Positions 52,966-61,554 of a DNA stretch of 64,000 bases are shown here, piece by piece (the first letter of the stretch is position 1; each line of letters starts with the position of its first letter). A model generated the notes under the pieces. That model saw only the letters and a program-made list of their open reading frames with translations, searched no databases and was not told the origin of the DNA. The DNA is from Rhodococcus rhodnii NBRC 100604. GTDB taxonomy: Bacteria; Actinomycetota; Actinomycetes; Mycobacteriales; Mycobacteriaceae. A program made the position numbers and the translations under genes. The DNA lies in NCBI RefSeq assembly GCF_001894925.1, contig NZ_BCXD01000008.1:16716-80715 (forward strand), given 5' to 3'.

Positions 52966-53862
52966 CTACGGCCCGTCGTCGCCGAGGCCGAGGAGCGCGG
53001 CACCGTTGTCGTGGACGACGGCGCGGATCCACTCGTCGTCGGGCGCGACACGCGTGAGGGCGTCGAGCGCCTCGCGATAGCCGTAGGGGATGTTCGGGAA
53101 GTCGCTGCCGAACAGGATCCGGTAGCGGTGCTCCGCGAGCCGGGGCAGGTCCTCGCGCGGGAACGGGATGTCCGCTTCCACGAAATCGGTGAACGCCATC
53201 GTCGTGTCGAGCATGACGCCCGCGTGCCAGTCGGCGAGATCGAGGAACTCGGTGTACTCCGGCATCCCCATGTGCGCGACGACGAGGCGCAGCCGCGAGT
53301 GGCGTGCGAGGACGTCCGCGACCGGTCCGGGACCGGTGTACCGGCCCGGTGCCGGACCGGAACCGCAGTGGATCACCGTCGCGACGCCCGCGTCGGAGAG
53401 GGTCCCCCACACGTCGTCGAGTAGCGGATCGGCCGGGGAGTAGTCCCCGACCTGGATGTGCGACTTGAAGATGCGGGCACCCGCCTCGATCGCCTCGCCG
53501 ACGTACTCGGCGGCGCCGGGCTCGGGGTAGAAGGTAGCCGTGTGGGCGCAGTCGGGGACGCGGGCGGCGAACTGCGTGCCCCACGCGTTGAGCCACCGAG
53601 CCATGTCGGGCTTGTGCGGGTAGATCATCGCGGTGAACCGCCGCACCCCGAACGCACGGAGCAACTCCGTGCGGGTGTCCTCGTCGTGCCGGTAGGTGAT
53701 CGGCCACTCGCGGCCGGTGAGCGGTCCGGCCGAGTCGAAGTACCGCCACACCTTGTCCATCACGTTCTTGGGCATGAAATGCGTGTGGACGTCGACGATT
53801 CCGGGAAGCTCGCGCTGCGTCCAGAATGCGCGGACCGCCGCGACGTCGTCGGCCTCGGTCAT
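52966..53862 (-). CDS. amidohydrolase 2-family metal-dependent hydrolase
   Basis: The 298-residue TIM-barrel protein starts with the metal motif IVDVHTHFMPKNVMD, has His in MIYPHKPDMAR, FKSHIQVGDY, VIHCGSG and LVVAHMGMPEY, and the catalytic Asp in LFGSDFPN. The ACMSD-type amidohydrolases include decarboxylases and hydrolases of aromatic rings; this one is unassigned. The ATG at 53862 has GAGGGG upstream. It lies 11 bp after the RNase HI gene on the same strand. Confidence 0.87.
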   Translation of the reverse strand: MTEADDVAAVRAFWTQRELPGIVDVHTHFMPKNVMDKVWRYFDSAGPLTGREWPITYRHDEDTRTELLRAFGVRRFTAMIYPHKPDMARWLNAWGTQFAARVPDCAHTATFYPEPGAAEYVGEAIEAGARIFKSHIQVGDYSPADPLLDDVWGTLSDAGVATVIHCGSGPAPGRYTGPGPVADVLARHSRLRLVVAHMGMPEYTEFLDLADWHAGVMLDTTMAFTDFVEADIPFPREDLPRLAEHRYRILFGSDFPNIPYGYREALDALTRVAPDDEWIRAVVHDNGAALLGLGDDGP

Positions 53863-53873
53863 GGGGCCGCCCC

Positions 53874-54422
53874 TCAGAAGAGCGTCATGACGTCGTCGGC
53901 GGCTGCGGCTGCGGCTGGGCGTGACGGTGCGGCGTTTCGGGGTGCGGACGTCTGCGCTGCCGAGGTCCGGGGCGAGGTGGGGGCGAGCGTCCCGTCGCGG
54001 ACGGCGCGTGCGGCGACGCCCGCGAGGGTGTCGGCGATCTCGTTGAACTCGTTGCCGACGTGACCGCGCACCCAGCGGAAGCGGACCGGACCGGAGCGGC
54101 CCGAGATCGCGGCGTCGATGGCCTGGACGAGTTCGACGTTCTTGACGGGACTGCCCGTCGCGGTCTTCCAGCCCTTGCGGCGCCAGCCCGCGAGCCACTC
54201 CGAGGCGCACTTGATCGCGTACTGCGAGTCCGACTCGATGAGCAGCGGCTGCTCGCCGGGGTGGGAGCGGATCGCTTCGAGCAGTGCCCACAGTTCGGCG
54301 ATCTGATTCGTTCCGCTGGCCCCGCCGCCGGAGGCGGATTCGCCGTCGTGCTCGACCCATGCCCAGCCGATCGCACCGCCGGGATTGCGAAGACAGGACC
54401 CGTCGGTGCTCACGATGATCAT
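53874..54422 (-). CDS. rnhA: ribonuclease HI
   Basis: The 182-residue protein has the RNase H acidic residues: STDGSCLRNPGGAIGWAW (Asp7), NQIAELWALLEAI (Glu), IESDSQYAIKC (Asp) and NEFNEIADTLAG (Asp). It cleaves the RNA strand of RNA-DNA hybrids. After the catalytic domain (about 1-130) there is a low-complexity Ala/Pro/Ser tail. The ATG at 54422 is the natural start of the family. Confidence 0.9.
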   Translation of the reverse strand: MIIVSTDGSCLRNPGGAIGWAWVEHDGESASGGGASGTNQIAELWALLEAIRSHPGEQPLLIESDSQYAIKCASEWLAGWRRKGWKTATGSPVKNVELVQAIDAAISGRSGPVRFRWVRGHVGNEFNEIADTLAGVAARAVRDGTLAPTSPRTSAAQTSAPRNAAPSRPAAAAAADDVMTLF

Positions 54423-54503
54423 GGCTGTCGACTCTAGTTCGCCGGTGCGAGCGTGCTCACGTGCGGCGGCGCCGTGTCGTAACCCGACGGTAGTCTCGGT
54501 CGC

Positions 54504-55478
54504 GTGAGTGACCCGCTGGGGTCCGTGGACGCGGACCGACCGTTCGACGTGAGCGGCGCGTCTGCGGTCGGCGACTCCGTGACCGTCGAGTCGGAGCGGC
54601 CGCTCGACGTCGCACTCACCCTCGCGCCTCACGGGCGCGGCCCGCGCGATCCCACGCAGCGGCGCACACCCGACGGCGCCGTGTGGCGGACGTCCCGGCA
54701 GCCGGGCGGGCCCGTCACGTACCGGGTGACCCAGCCCGGACGGCACACCGCCCGCGTGCAGGCGTGGGGCCCCGGCGCCGCGGACGTCCTGGCTCGTGCC
54801 CGCGATCTCGTGGGCGCCGACGACGACGCGTCGACCTTCGCACCGCGGCATCCGTTGCTCGTCGAGGCCCATCGCCGTCATCCGCACCTTCGGATCGGCA
54901 GCACGGGCCGGGTCTTCGAGGCGCTCGTCCCCGCCGTCCTCGAGCAGCGCGTCCACACGATCGCGGCGCATCGATCGTGGGCGTGGCTCGTCCGCAGGTA
55001 CGGGTCGCCTGCGCCCGGTCCGGCCCCACGCGACCTGCTCGTCCCGCCGGAGCCCCGGACGTGGCGCACGATCCCGTCCTGGGCGTATCACCGTGCGGGG
55101 GTCGATCCGAGCCGCTCGCGCACCCTCGTGCGGTGCGCCGAGGTCGCCGACAGCCTGGAGCGTGCCGCGACCGCCGAGTACGACGAGTTCGTGCGCCGCG
55201 TCACGTCACTCCCCGGTGTCGGGGTGTGGACGGCCGCGCACACCGCCCAGCGCGCGCTGGGCGCGGCCGACGCGCTCGCGATCGGCGACTACAACATCCC
55301 CGACATCGTCGGCTGGACGCTCGAGGGCCGCGCGATGGCGGACGCCGAGATGGTGGAGTACCTCGATCACCTGCGCCCCCACCGGCATCGCGCCGTGTGG
55401 CTGCTCATGGTGAGCGGGGCCGCGTACAAACCGAAACGCGGCCCCCGCACACCCCTCGTCGATCACACGTGGCACTGA
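54504..55478 (+). CDS. DNA-3-methyladenine glycosylase family protein (HhH-GPD)
   Basis: The 324-residue protein has a variable N-terminal half and a C-terminal helix-hairpin-helix region, LPGVGVWTAAHTAQRALG, followed by ALAIGDYNIPDIVG, where the Asp fits the catalytic acid of AlkA-like glycosylases. It would remove alkylated bases from DNA. The N-terminal half aligns only loosely with AlkA. The GTG at 54504 is divergent from rnhA and its 3' end converges with an ABC-F gene, overlapping it by about 16 bp. Confidence 0.82.
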   Translation: MSDPLGSVDADRPFDVSGASAVGDSVTVESERPLDVALTLAPHGRGPRDPTQRRTPDGAVWRTSRQPGGPVTYRVTQPGRHTARVQAWGPGAADVLARARDLVGADDDASTFAPRHPLLVEAHRRHPHLRIGSTGRVFEALVPAVLEQRVHTIAAHRSWAWLVRRYGSPAPGPAPRDLLVPPEPRTWRTIPSWAYHRAGVDPSRSRTLVRCAEVADSLERAATAEYDEFVRRVTSLPGVGVWTAAHTAQRALGAADALAIGDYNIPDIVGWTLEGRAMADAEMVEYLDHLRPHRHRAVWLLMVSGAAYKPKRGPRTPLVDHTWH

Positions 55479-57094
55479 GATTCGCCGAGTTCCACGCGCC
55501 GCCAGTCGGCGAGATCGTGCAGCATCGCCCGGTCGTGGGTGGCGACGACGACGGCCGTCGCCGTCTCGCGGAGTGCCTCGGTGAGTTCGCCGACCAGTGC
55601 GGGTGACAGGTGGTTCGACGGCTCGTCGAGCAGCAGCACGTGGGGACGCGTCGCCAGCACCATCGCCAGCGCGAGACGGCGTCGCCGCCCGTAGGACAGC
55701 GCTGCCACGTCCGTCGCCAGATCGGCCTCGGCCAGCAGACCGAACGTACGTACGGGCAACTGCTCCGACGCGTCGATCACTCCCGTCGACACCGACCGTG
55801 CGACGTGCGCGGCGTACACCGCCCGCGCCGTGCCGGATTCGGCGAACTCGCTCTCCTGCCGCAGCCACCCGATCCTGCGCGTGCGGGTGGCGACGACTCC
55901 CGACGTCGGTTCCGCGGCGCCCGCAAGGACGGCGAGCAGCGACGACTTGCCCGCGCCGTTCGGTCCGGTGAGAAGCACGTGATCGCCCGACGTCAGCGTC
56001 AGATCCACGGGCACGTCGAGGCGTCCGGAGAGCGTGACGCCGTGGGCATCGAGCACGACACCGCCGCGTACCGCCGTGGTGGGGAGCGTGAACCGCAGCG
56101 GCGGCTCGGGTGCCGACACCTCGTGCCGTTCCAGCGCTTCGACGCGCCGATGCACCGCACGCACCGATGTATCCGCGCGGGTCGCCCGCTGATGCTTCCC
56201 TGTCCCCTTGCCCGGCCGCCACGAATCCTGCAGCCGCGACCGTGATCGTTCGAGATCCTCTGCGAGAGCCCGGTGTTCACGCTGCTGGGCGGCGTGGAGT
56301 TGTTCCCATCGGGCGAACTCGGCGCGCCGCCCCTCGACGTAGCCGTCCCATCCGTCGCCCCACACGCGAGGGCGGCCGTCGGGCGTCGGATCGAGATCGA
56401 CGATCGTCGTGACGACGTCGCGCAACAGCGCACGATCGTGGGAGACCACCACGACGGTGCCGGCGCGGGCACGCAGGCTCGTCGTGAGGAACTCGAGGCC
56501 GCCGGCGTCGAGATGATTGGTCGGTTCGTCGAGCAGCAGGTGATCGGCGCCGCCACCGAGTGCGCACGCCAGCCGCACGCGATAGCGCTGCCCGACGGAG
56601 AGCGTGGCGAGGCGGCGGCTCCGGTCTGTCTCGGCGCCGAGGGCACCCAGAGCGACGTCGAGGGTGCGCTCGGCGTCCCAGGCCGAGAGCGCCTCGGCCG
56701 CGGCGAGGGCGTCGGCGTACCGGTCGCCTGCATCCTCGTGCTGGTCGGCGAGGGCGAGGGCGGCCGAGTCGAGCCGGTCCAGCGCTGCGCGGGCCGGTTC
56801 GAGGGCGCCGGCGACGAGATCCCCGACTGTCGTGGCATCGCCGGTGTGCAGTTCCTGTTCGACGACCTCGACGGCGCCGGTCGTCGCGACGGACCCGGAC
56901 TCCGACGGTAGATCACCCGAAAGGGTGTGCAGCAGAGTGGATTTACCCACTCCGTTCTCGCCGACGATGCCGATCCGGGAGCCAGGGGCGACGGTGAGAT
57001 CGAGTCGGTCGACGAGGCGTCGGCCACCTCGCGTGACGACGAGGGAACGGGCGGACATGTGCGCGCGAGAGCGCGCGGGAAGAATTGCGGACAT
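55463..57094 (-). CDS. antibiotic-resistance-type ABC-F ATPase
   Basis: The 543-residue protein has two ABC domains: Walker A GENGVGKST and GPNGAGKSS, Walker B HLLLDEPTNHLD and VLLLDEPSNHLS, and deviating signatures LSVGQ and LSYGR. The linker (about 250-310; RSRLQDSWRPGKGTGKHQRA) resembles those of the resistance ABC-F proteins of producing actinobacteria (TlrC/LmrC/CarA group). It would displace ribosome-bound macrolide, lincosamide or streptogramin drugs. The ATG at 57094 lies 13 bp after the T-tract of a terminator, behind a short leader peptide: the layout of drug-induced attenuation. Confidence 0.85.
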   Translation of the reverse strand: MSAILPARSRAHMSARSLVVTRGGRRLVDRLDLTVAPGSRIGIVGENGVGKSTLLHTLSGDLPSESGSVATTGAVEVVEQELHTGDATTVGDLVAGALEPARAALDRLDSAALALADQHEDAGDRYADALAAAEALSAWDAERTLDVALGALGAETDRSRRLATLSVGQRYRVRLACALGGGADHLLLDEPTNHLDAGGLEFLTTSLRARAGTVVVVSHDRALLRDVVTTIVDLDPTPDGRPRVWGDGWDGYVEGRRAEFARWEQLHAAQQREHRALAEDLERSRSRLQDSWRPGKGTGKHQRATRADTSVRAVHRRVEALERHEVSAPEPPLRFTLPTTAVRGGVVLDAHGVTLSGRLDVPVDLTLTSGDHVLLTGPNGAGKSSLLAVLAGAAEPTSGVVATRTRRIGWLRQESEFAESGTARAVYAAHVARSVSTGVIDASEQLPVRTFGLLAEADLATDVAALSYGRRRRLALAMVLATRPHVLLLDEPSNHLSPALVGELTEALRETATAVVVATHDRAMLHDLADWRRVELGESQCHV

Positions 57095-57112
57095 CACTTC
57101 TCGCTCGAAAAA

Positions 57113-57141
57113 CACTCCACCCGCAGCGCGCAGTGGAGGTG
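57113..57141 (-). terminator. terminator in the ABC-F leader (attenuator)
   Basis: On the minus strand ACACCTCCAC and GTGGAGTGT pair (nine bp with one bulged C), followed immediately by TTTTT (57112-57108). It lies directly upstream of the ABC-F gene's start codon. Confidence 0.65.
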
Positions 57142-57156
57142 TGGACAGGGCTCGGT

Positions 57157-57194
57157 GACGATGCTCACGCGCCGTGGGCACGTGAGCGATCGTC
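57157..57194 (-). other. leader hairpin of the ABC-F gene
   Basis: Arms 57181-57194 and 57157-57169 form a 13-bp stem with one bulged base and an 11-nt loop. It lies between the leader peptide and the terminator and may take part in alternate folding. Confidence 0.55.
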
Positions 57195-57204
57195 GGAGCG
57201 CTGC

Positions 57205-57228
57205 CTACTGGTAGAGAAGTCCGGCCAT
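57205..57228 (-). CDS. 7-residue leader peptide (MAGLLYQ)
   Basis: The ATG at 57228 opens a 7-codon frame ending in TAG. A -10-like TACGGT lies six bases before the ATG, so the message could start at the ATG itself and be leaderless, as is common for resistance-gene leader peptides in actinobacteria. The GGAGG only one base before the ATG is too close for normal use. It precedes the hairpin and terminator of the ABC-F gene. It is supported by context, not by similarity. Confidence 0.4.
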   Translation of the reverse strand: MAGLLYQ

Positions 57229-57234
57229 GCCTCC

Positions 57235-57240
57235 ACCGTA
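57235..57240 (-). promoter_or_regulatory. -10-like hexamer TACGGT
   Basis: Fits TANNNT. Lies 6 bp before the ATG of the leader peptide, the spacing expected for a leaderless transcript of the ABC-F leader. Confidence 0.35.
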
Positions 57241-57288
57241 CCGAACGATCGCGGCCCGAACCGGCGGACGGCGAGGCACACTCGATCC

Positions 57289-58089
57289 GTGGACGCGAAG
57301 GACGACCTCGATGCCGTCGCCGACGAGGTGTACGGCGCGGATCCGCGCGACTTCGTGCGGGTTCGGCGGGCAGCCGCGGACGACGCGCGAGCCAAGGGCG
57401 ACCGGTCGCTCGCGAAGCGCATCACGGCGCTCCGTAAGCCGACACTGTCGGCATGGGCCGTCGATCTGCTCGTGCGCGCCGATCCCGGCAGCGCCGACGA
57501 CCTGACGCGGCTCGGCGATGCGATGCGGGCGGCGCAGTCGTCGGGAGACGGCCCCGAACTGCGGTCGCTGTCCGCGGAGCGCGCGCGGCTCGTCACCGAA
57601 CTCACCGACCGGGTGATCTCGCTCGCGGCCGACCGGGGCCGGAGCCTCACCGAATCCGCTGCGCTCGAGGTGCGTTCGACACTCACGGCCGCGATAGCGG
57701 ACCCCGACGTCGCGCGCCAGGTGCGGGCGGGGCACCTCACCCACCCCGTCGAGTACAGCGGGTTCGGGCCTGCCGCGCCGCTCACGGCGGTGCCCGAGCG
57801 CCGTCCCGAGCCGGCGCCCGAACCACAGCCCGCTTCTGCGGCTCCGGACGACTCGGCAGCACGCGCGGCACTCGCCGACGCGGAGCAGGAGGCGGCGGAC
57901 GCCCGGAACGTCCGCGAGGCCGCCGAGGCCCGCGTGCGCGACGCGACGGACGAGGTCGCTCGGCTGCGTACCGAACTCGATCACGCCGAGCACGACGCAC
58001 GCTTCGCCAGGGCCGCCCTCACCTCCGCGAACGAGCAGGTGAAGGCCGCCGAGCGCGCCGTCCGCGAGGCCCGCGCTCACCTGTCGTGA
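57289..58089 (+). CDS. uncharacterised helical protein, partly coiled coil
   Basis: The 266-residue protein starts VDAKDDLDAVADEVYGADPR and has RDFVRVRRAAADDARAKGDR in its N-terminal part, a proline-rich joint (about 170-190) and a long C-terminal coiled coil of Ala/Arg/Glu/Asp (about 195-266). Similar proteins are common in actinobacteria with no known function. The GTG at 57289 is chosen because similarity-like composition begins there and the preceding frame is shadow. It is divergent from the ABC-F gene. Confidence 0.7.
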   Translation: MDAKDDLDAVADEVYGADPRDFVRVRRAAADDARAKGDRSLAKRITALRKPTLSAWAVDLLVRADPGSADDLTRLGDAMRAAQSSGDGPELRSLSAERARLVTELTDRVISLAADRGRSLTESAALEVRSTLTAAIADPDVARQVRAGHLTHPVEYSGFGPAAPLTAVPERRPEPAPEPQPASAAPDDSAARAALADAEQEAADARNVREAAEARVRDATDEVARLRTELDHAEHDARFARAALTSANEQVKAAERAVREARAHLS

Positions 58090-58096
58090 CGGCGCC

Positions 58097-58549
58097 CTAC
58101 GGCACGATCACCCGGATCGTCTCGGCGATGCAGGCGGGCTTGTCCGAGCCCTCGATCTCGACGGTCATCGTCACGACGACGCGGGCGCCCTTGGGTGTGC
58201 CCTCGTACCCGGTGATCTCCCCCGTCGCGCGCACCCGCGACCCCACCTTCACCGGCTGCGGGAAGCGCACCTTGTCGAGTCCGTAGTTGATCGACATCGA
58301 GGTCTGCTCGACCTTCAGCAGTTCGCCACCCAGCAGCGGCAGCAACGACAGCGTGAGATAGCCGTGCGCGATCGTGGCGCCGAACGGGCCTGCGGCGGCG
58401 CGATCGGGATCGACGTGGATCCACTGATGGTCGCCGGTCGCGTCGGCGAACAGGTTCACCCGCTCCTGGGTGACCTCGAGCCACTCGCCGTGGCCCAGTT
58501 TCTCGCCGACGGCAGCGGCGACGTCGTCGATCGTGGCGAATACTCGCAT
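58097..58549 (-). CDS. MaoC-family (R)-specific enoyl-CoA hydratase
   Basis: The 150-residue hot-dog protein has the hydratase 2 motif FADATGDHQWIHVDPDRAAA followed by GPFGATIAHGYLTLSLLP (Asp and His catalytic), as in Rv0130 (HtdZ). It hydrates trans-2-enoyl-CoA to (R)-3-hydroxyacyl-CoA. The ATG at 58549 has GAAAGGA upstream. It follows a GntR gene on the same strand and lies in a cluster with an acyl-CoA dehydrogenase. Confidence 0.9.
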   Translation of the reverse strand: MRVFATIDDVAAAVGEKLGHGEWLEVTQERVNLFADATGDHQWIHVDPDRAAAGPFGATIAHGYLTLSLLPLLGGELLKVEQTSMSINYGLDKVRFPQPVKVGSRVRATGEITGYEGTPKGARVVVTMTVEIEGSDKPACIAETIRVIVP

Positions 58550-58580
58550 GGGAAGGGTCCTTTCGTTCGTGATGGCCGCG

Positions 58581-59321
58581 TCACGACCTCCGTAGGGTGA
58601 CGCGGTACGTGTAGTGCTCGGGAAGGAAGTAGCTGACGGCGAGCTCGACAGGATCGCCGGTGGCGTCGCTGTAGAGGCGGTCGACCCGAAGCATCGGATG
58701 CCCCTCCGGGCAGTCGAGCCGGCGTGCGACGTCGGCACTCGCGGCGCCGACTGTGATCGACTGTGCTGCTTCGACTATCGGGCTCGTCAGGCGTGGTTCG
58801 AGCAGCCCGATCATGGTGTAGGCGCTCGACGCGCCCGCCTGCACCTCGGGGGCCGAGACGACGAGACGGGCGATGCGTTCGGGCCACCACACCGTGGTGA
58901 CGACGAAAGGCACGCCGTCGTGGAAGCGCCGAAATGCCATGCGGTACACCAGATCGGTGTCGAGCCGCAACCGTCCGGCAACGTCGACGTCGACACCGCG
59001 ACGCGGCGGATCGAGCACTTCCATCGTGGTGTCGTCCGAGAGATTCATGAGGTCTTCGATCGACCCCAGCTGCCGGAGGTAACGGCCGCTCGACTCGGTC
59101 GCGAACGTCCCGCGCCCCGGTACCCGGTACACCGCACCTTCCGCGACGAGATCCTGGAACGCACGGCGCACGGTCTGCCGGCTCAGCCCGAACTCCTCGG
59201 ACAGCTCGGATTCCGTCGGCAACCGGACGCCGCCGCGGAACCGACCGTCCGCGATGCGGGCGCGCAACGTCGCGGCGAGCGCGCGATACGCGGGTTCGGG
59301 TGGAGCGTCACGGTCGGTCAT
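58581..59321 (-). CDS. GntR-family regulator (UTRA domain)
   Basis: The 246-residue protein has an N-terminal winged helix (about 10-75; LPTESELSEEFGLSRQTVRR) and a UTRA ligand-binding domain (about 95-235). It probably controls the flanking acyl-CoA genes. The ATG at 59321 has AGGA nine bases upstream; a longer start at 59342 is less likely. GGCC-containing motifs in the divergent promoter at 60550 and 60638 are candidate binding sites. Confidence 0.87.
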   Translation of the reverse strand: MTDRDAPPEPAYRALAATLRARIADGRFRGGVRLPTESELSEEFGLSRQTVRRAFQDLVAEGAVYRVPGRGTFATESSGRYLRQLGSIEDLMNLSDDTTMEVLDPPRRGVDVDVAGRLRLDTDLVYRMAFRRFHDGVPFVVTTVWWPERIARLVVSAPEVQAGASSAYTMIGLLEPRLTSPIVEAAQSITVGAASADVARRLDCPEGHPMLRVDRLYSDATGDPVELAVSYFLPEHYTYRVTLRRS

Positions 59322-59370
59322 CGTCACCGATCCTAATGTCACGTCTGCCGTGTCACGTGCGCCGACGCGG

Positions 59371-60522
59371 CTACACGCCGCCGCGCTCGACGAGCTGGCC
59401 GACGATCACGTTGCGCTGGATCTCGTTGGTCCCCTCGCCGACGATCATGAGCGGTGCGTCACGGAAGTACCGTTCGACGTCGAACTCGGTCGAGTACCCG
59501 TAGCCGCCGTGGATACGGACGGCGTCGAGCGCGATCTCCATCGCGATCTCGGAGGCGAACAGCTTCGCCATCCCCGCTTCCATGTCGCAGCGCTCGCCGC
59601 GGTCGTAGCGCTCGGCTGCATGCCACGTGAGCTGACGCGCCGCGGTGAGCTTGGTCGCCATGTCGGCGAGATAGTTGCCGATCGACTGGTGCTTCCAGAT
59701 GGGCTTCCCGAACGACTCTCGTTGCTGCGCATAGGCGAGTGAGTCCTCGAGCGCTGCCGACGCCACGCCGAGCGCGCGGCACGCGACCTGGATTCGCCCC
59801 GTTTCGAGGCCCTTCATCATCTGCGAGAAGCCCTTGCCCGGAGTCCCGCCGAGGACGGCGCTCGCGGGGACGCGGAAGTCGTCGAACGACAGCTCGCAGC
59901 TCTCGACACCCTTGTACCCGAGCTTGGGCAGGTCCCGCGAGACGGTGAGCCCGCGGCCGTGCTCGACGAGCAGGATCGAGATGCCGCGGTGGCGCGGCGT
60001 CGCGGCCGGATCGGTCTTGCACAGCAACGCGATCAGGCCCGACCTGCGCGCGTTGGAGATCCACGTCTTCGCGCCGTTCACCACGAGGTCGTCGCCGTCG
60101 GCGCGGGCGACTGTCTTCATCGCCTGCAGGTCCGATCCACCACCGGGCTCGGTCAGCGCCATCGTCGCGCGCATCTCGCCGGTCGCCATGCGCGGCAGAT
60201 AGTGCTGCTTCTGCTCGTCGGTTCCGAAGAGCGTCAGCAGCTTCGCGACGACGGTGTGCCCGCCCATCGCGCCGGCGAGGCTCATCCAGCCGCGCGCGAG
60301 TTGCTCGGTGACCTGCGCGTAGCACGGCATCGATACGGGCGTCCCGCCGTACTGCTCCGGCACCGCGAGGCCGTAGATCCCGATCTGCTTCATCTGCTCG
60401 ATCCACTTCTCGGGATAGTCGTTCGCGTGCTCGACCTGCTGCACCGTCGGTTTGACGTCACGATCGACGAAGGCGCGCACGGTGTCGACGAGAAAGGTCT
60501 CTTCGTCGTTGAGCCTGGTCAT
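59371..60522 (-). CDS. acyl-CoA dehydrogenase
   Basis: The 383-residue flavoprotein has TMALTEPGGGSDLQAMKTVA (substrate/FAD region), GAKTWISNARRSG, and a catalytic Glu in IVGEGTNEIQRNVIVGQL near the C-terminus. It is the first gene after the divergent promoter, followed by the GntR and MaoC genes. The ATG at 60522 follows GAGGTG. The substrate may be a branched or dicarboxyl acyl-CoA, by association with the cluster at 60706-63770. Confidence 0.9.
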   Translation of the reverse strand: MTRLNDEETFLVDTVRAFVDRDVKPTVQQVEHANDYPEKWIEQMKQIGIYGLAVPEQYGGTPVSMPCYAQVTEQLARGWMSLAGAMGGHTVVAKLLTLFGTDEQKQHYLPRMATGEMRATMALTEPGGGSDLQAMKTVARADGDDLVVNGAKTWISNARRSGLIALLCKTDPAATPRHRGISILLVEHGRGLTVSRDLPKLGYKGVESCELSFDDFRVPASAVLGGTPGKGFSQMMKGLETGRIQVACRALGVASAALEDSLAYAQQRESFGKPIWKHQSIGNYLADMATKLTAARQLTWHAAERYDRGERCDMEAGMAKLFASEIAMEIALDAVRIHGGYGYSTEFDVERYFRDAPLMIVGEGTNEIQRNVIVGQLVERGGV

Positions 60523-60549
60523 GGGACGGCACCTCGCTTCTCGGATTTG

Positions 60550-60655
60550 TACGGCCATATTCGGCCCGACGTTCCCGGCTTGTCAAGACCGCTTTTGCAA
60601 TGAGCGCGAATCTGGTAGGACCGAAGACGCAACATTTGGCCGACCATTTACGGCC
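60550..60655. promoter_or_regulatory. divergent promoter with GGCC-flanked A+T motifs
   Basis: TACGGCCATATTCGGCC (60550-60566) and GGCCGACCATTTACGGCC (60638-60655) lie in the gap between the acyl-CoA dehydrogenase and CoA-lyase genes, each next to one of the two starts. They are candidate sites for the GntR regulator. Confidence 0.4.
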
Positions 60656-60705
60656 GATTCGCTGCACGACGATCCGCTCGACGACCGCCCGGAGGACAGA
60701 CAGAC

Positions 60706-61554
60706 GTGGACACTCGACGCCGCCGCGCCGCGCTCGTGGCGCCGGCCTCCGACGAACGCAAGGCCCGCAAGGCCCTCGCGTCGAACGCCGACGAGGTGAT
60801 CCTCGACCTCGAGGACGCAGTCGTCGACGGCAGCAAGGACTCGGCCCGCGAGGCCGCCCTCGCGCTCGTGGCCGAGTTCGGTGAGCAGCGTGCGGTCTCG
60901 ATCCGCATCAACGGCGCCGACACGGTGTGGCATCGGGACGACGTCGCGGCCTGCGCACGGGCCGACCACCTCGCCTCGATCGTCCTGCCGAAAGCCGAGA
61001 CACCCGAACAGATCCGGTCGATCGACGCCGCCCTCGGCAACTCGAGCGCGCGCATCCAGGCGCTCGTCGAGACGCCACGCGGCATCCGCGACGTGAGCGC
61101 GATCGCCGAATCCTCCGACCGGCTCGCCGCGCTCGTGATCGGCTACGCGGATCTCGCTGCGGCCCTGGGCCGGAGCCCGGGCCTGCCGCACACGACATGG
61201 CAGACGGTGCAGGAGGCCGTCCTGCTCGCCGCCCGCGTCGCGGAAATCCAGGCGATCGACGGCCCGCACCTGACCATCGCGGACGACGAGGTCTTCGCGG
61301 CCGCGAAGACGTGGGTGCGCGATCTCGGCTTCGACGGCACGTGGGTGATCCACCCAGCCCAGATCGACACGGCCCTTCGCGTCTTCACTCCCACCCCGGA
61401 AGCCGTCGCCGACGCGCACCGGGTCCTCGCCGCGCTCGCGGAGGCCGCTGACCGCGGCTCCGGTGCAGCGGAACTGGACGGCCGAATGCTCGACGAAGCG
61501 CTCGCCGTCTCGGCGCGCCGCGTTCTGGCGAACGCTCCCGAGGCGACGGCGTGA
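60706..61554 (+). CDS. HpcH/HpaI-type CoA-ester lyase (citramalyl-CoA lyase-like)
   Basis: The 282-residue TIM barrel carries ALVAPASDERKARKALAS, DEVILDLEDAVVDG (metal/phosphate region), SIRINGADT, a metal Glu in ALVETPRGIRD and IGYADLAAALGRS. It belongs to the CitE/CLYBL-like lyases that cleave citramalyl-CoA or malyl-CoA to pyruvate or glyoxylate plus acetyl-CoA. GGAGGACAG precedes the GTG at 60706. It starts an operon with a hydratase and a CoA-transferase. Confidence 0.88.
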   Translation: MDTRRRRAALVAPASDERKARKALASNADEVILDLEDAVVDGSKDSAREAALALVAEFGEQRAVSIRINGADTVWHRDDVAACARADHLASIVLPKAETPEQIRSIDAALGNSSARIQALVETPRGIRDVSAIAESSDRLAALVIGYADLAAALGRSPGLPHTTWQTVQEAVLLAARVAEIQAIDGPHLTIADDEVFAAAKTWVRDLGFDGTWVIHPAQIDTALRVFTPTPEAVADAHRVLAALAEAADRGSGAAELDGRMLDEALAVSARRVLANAPEATA

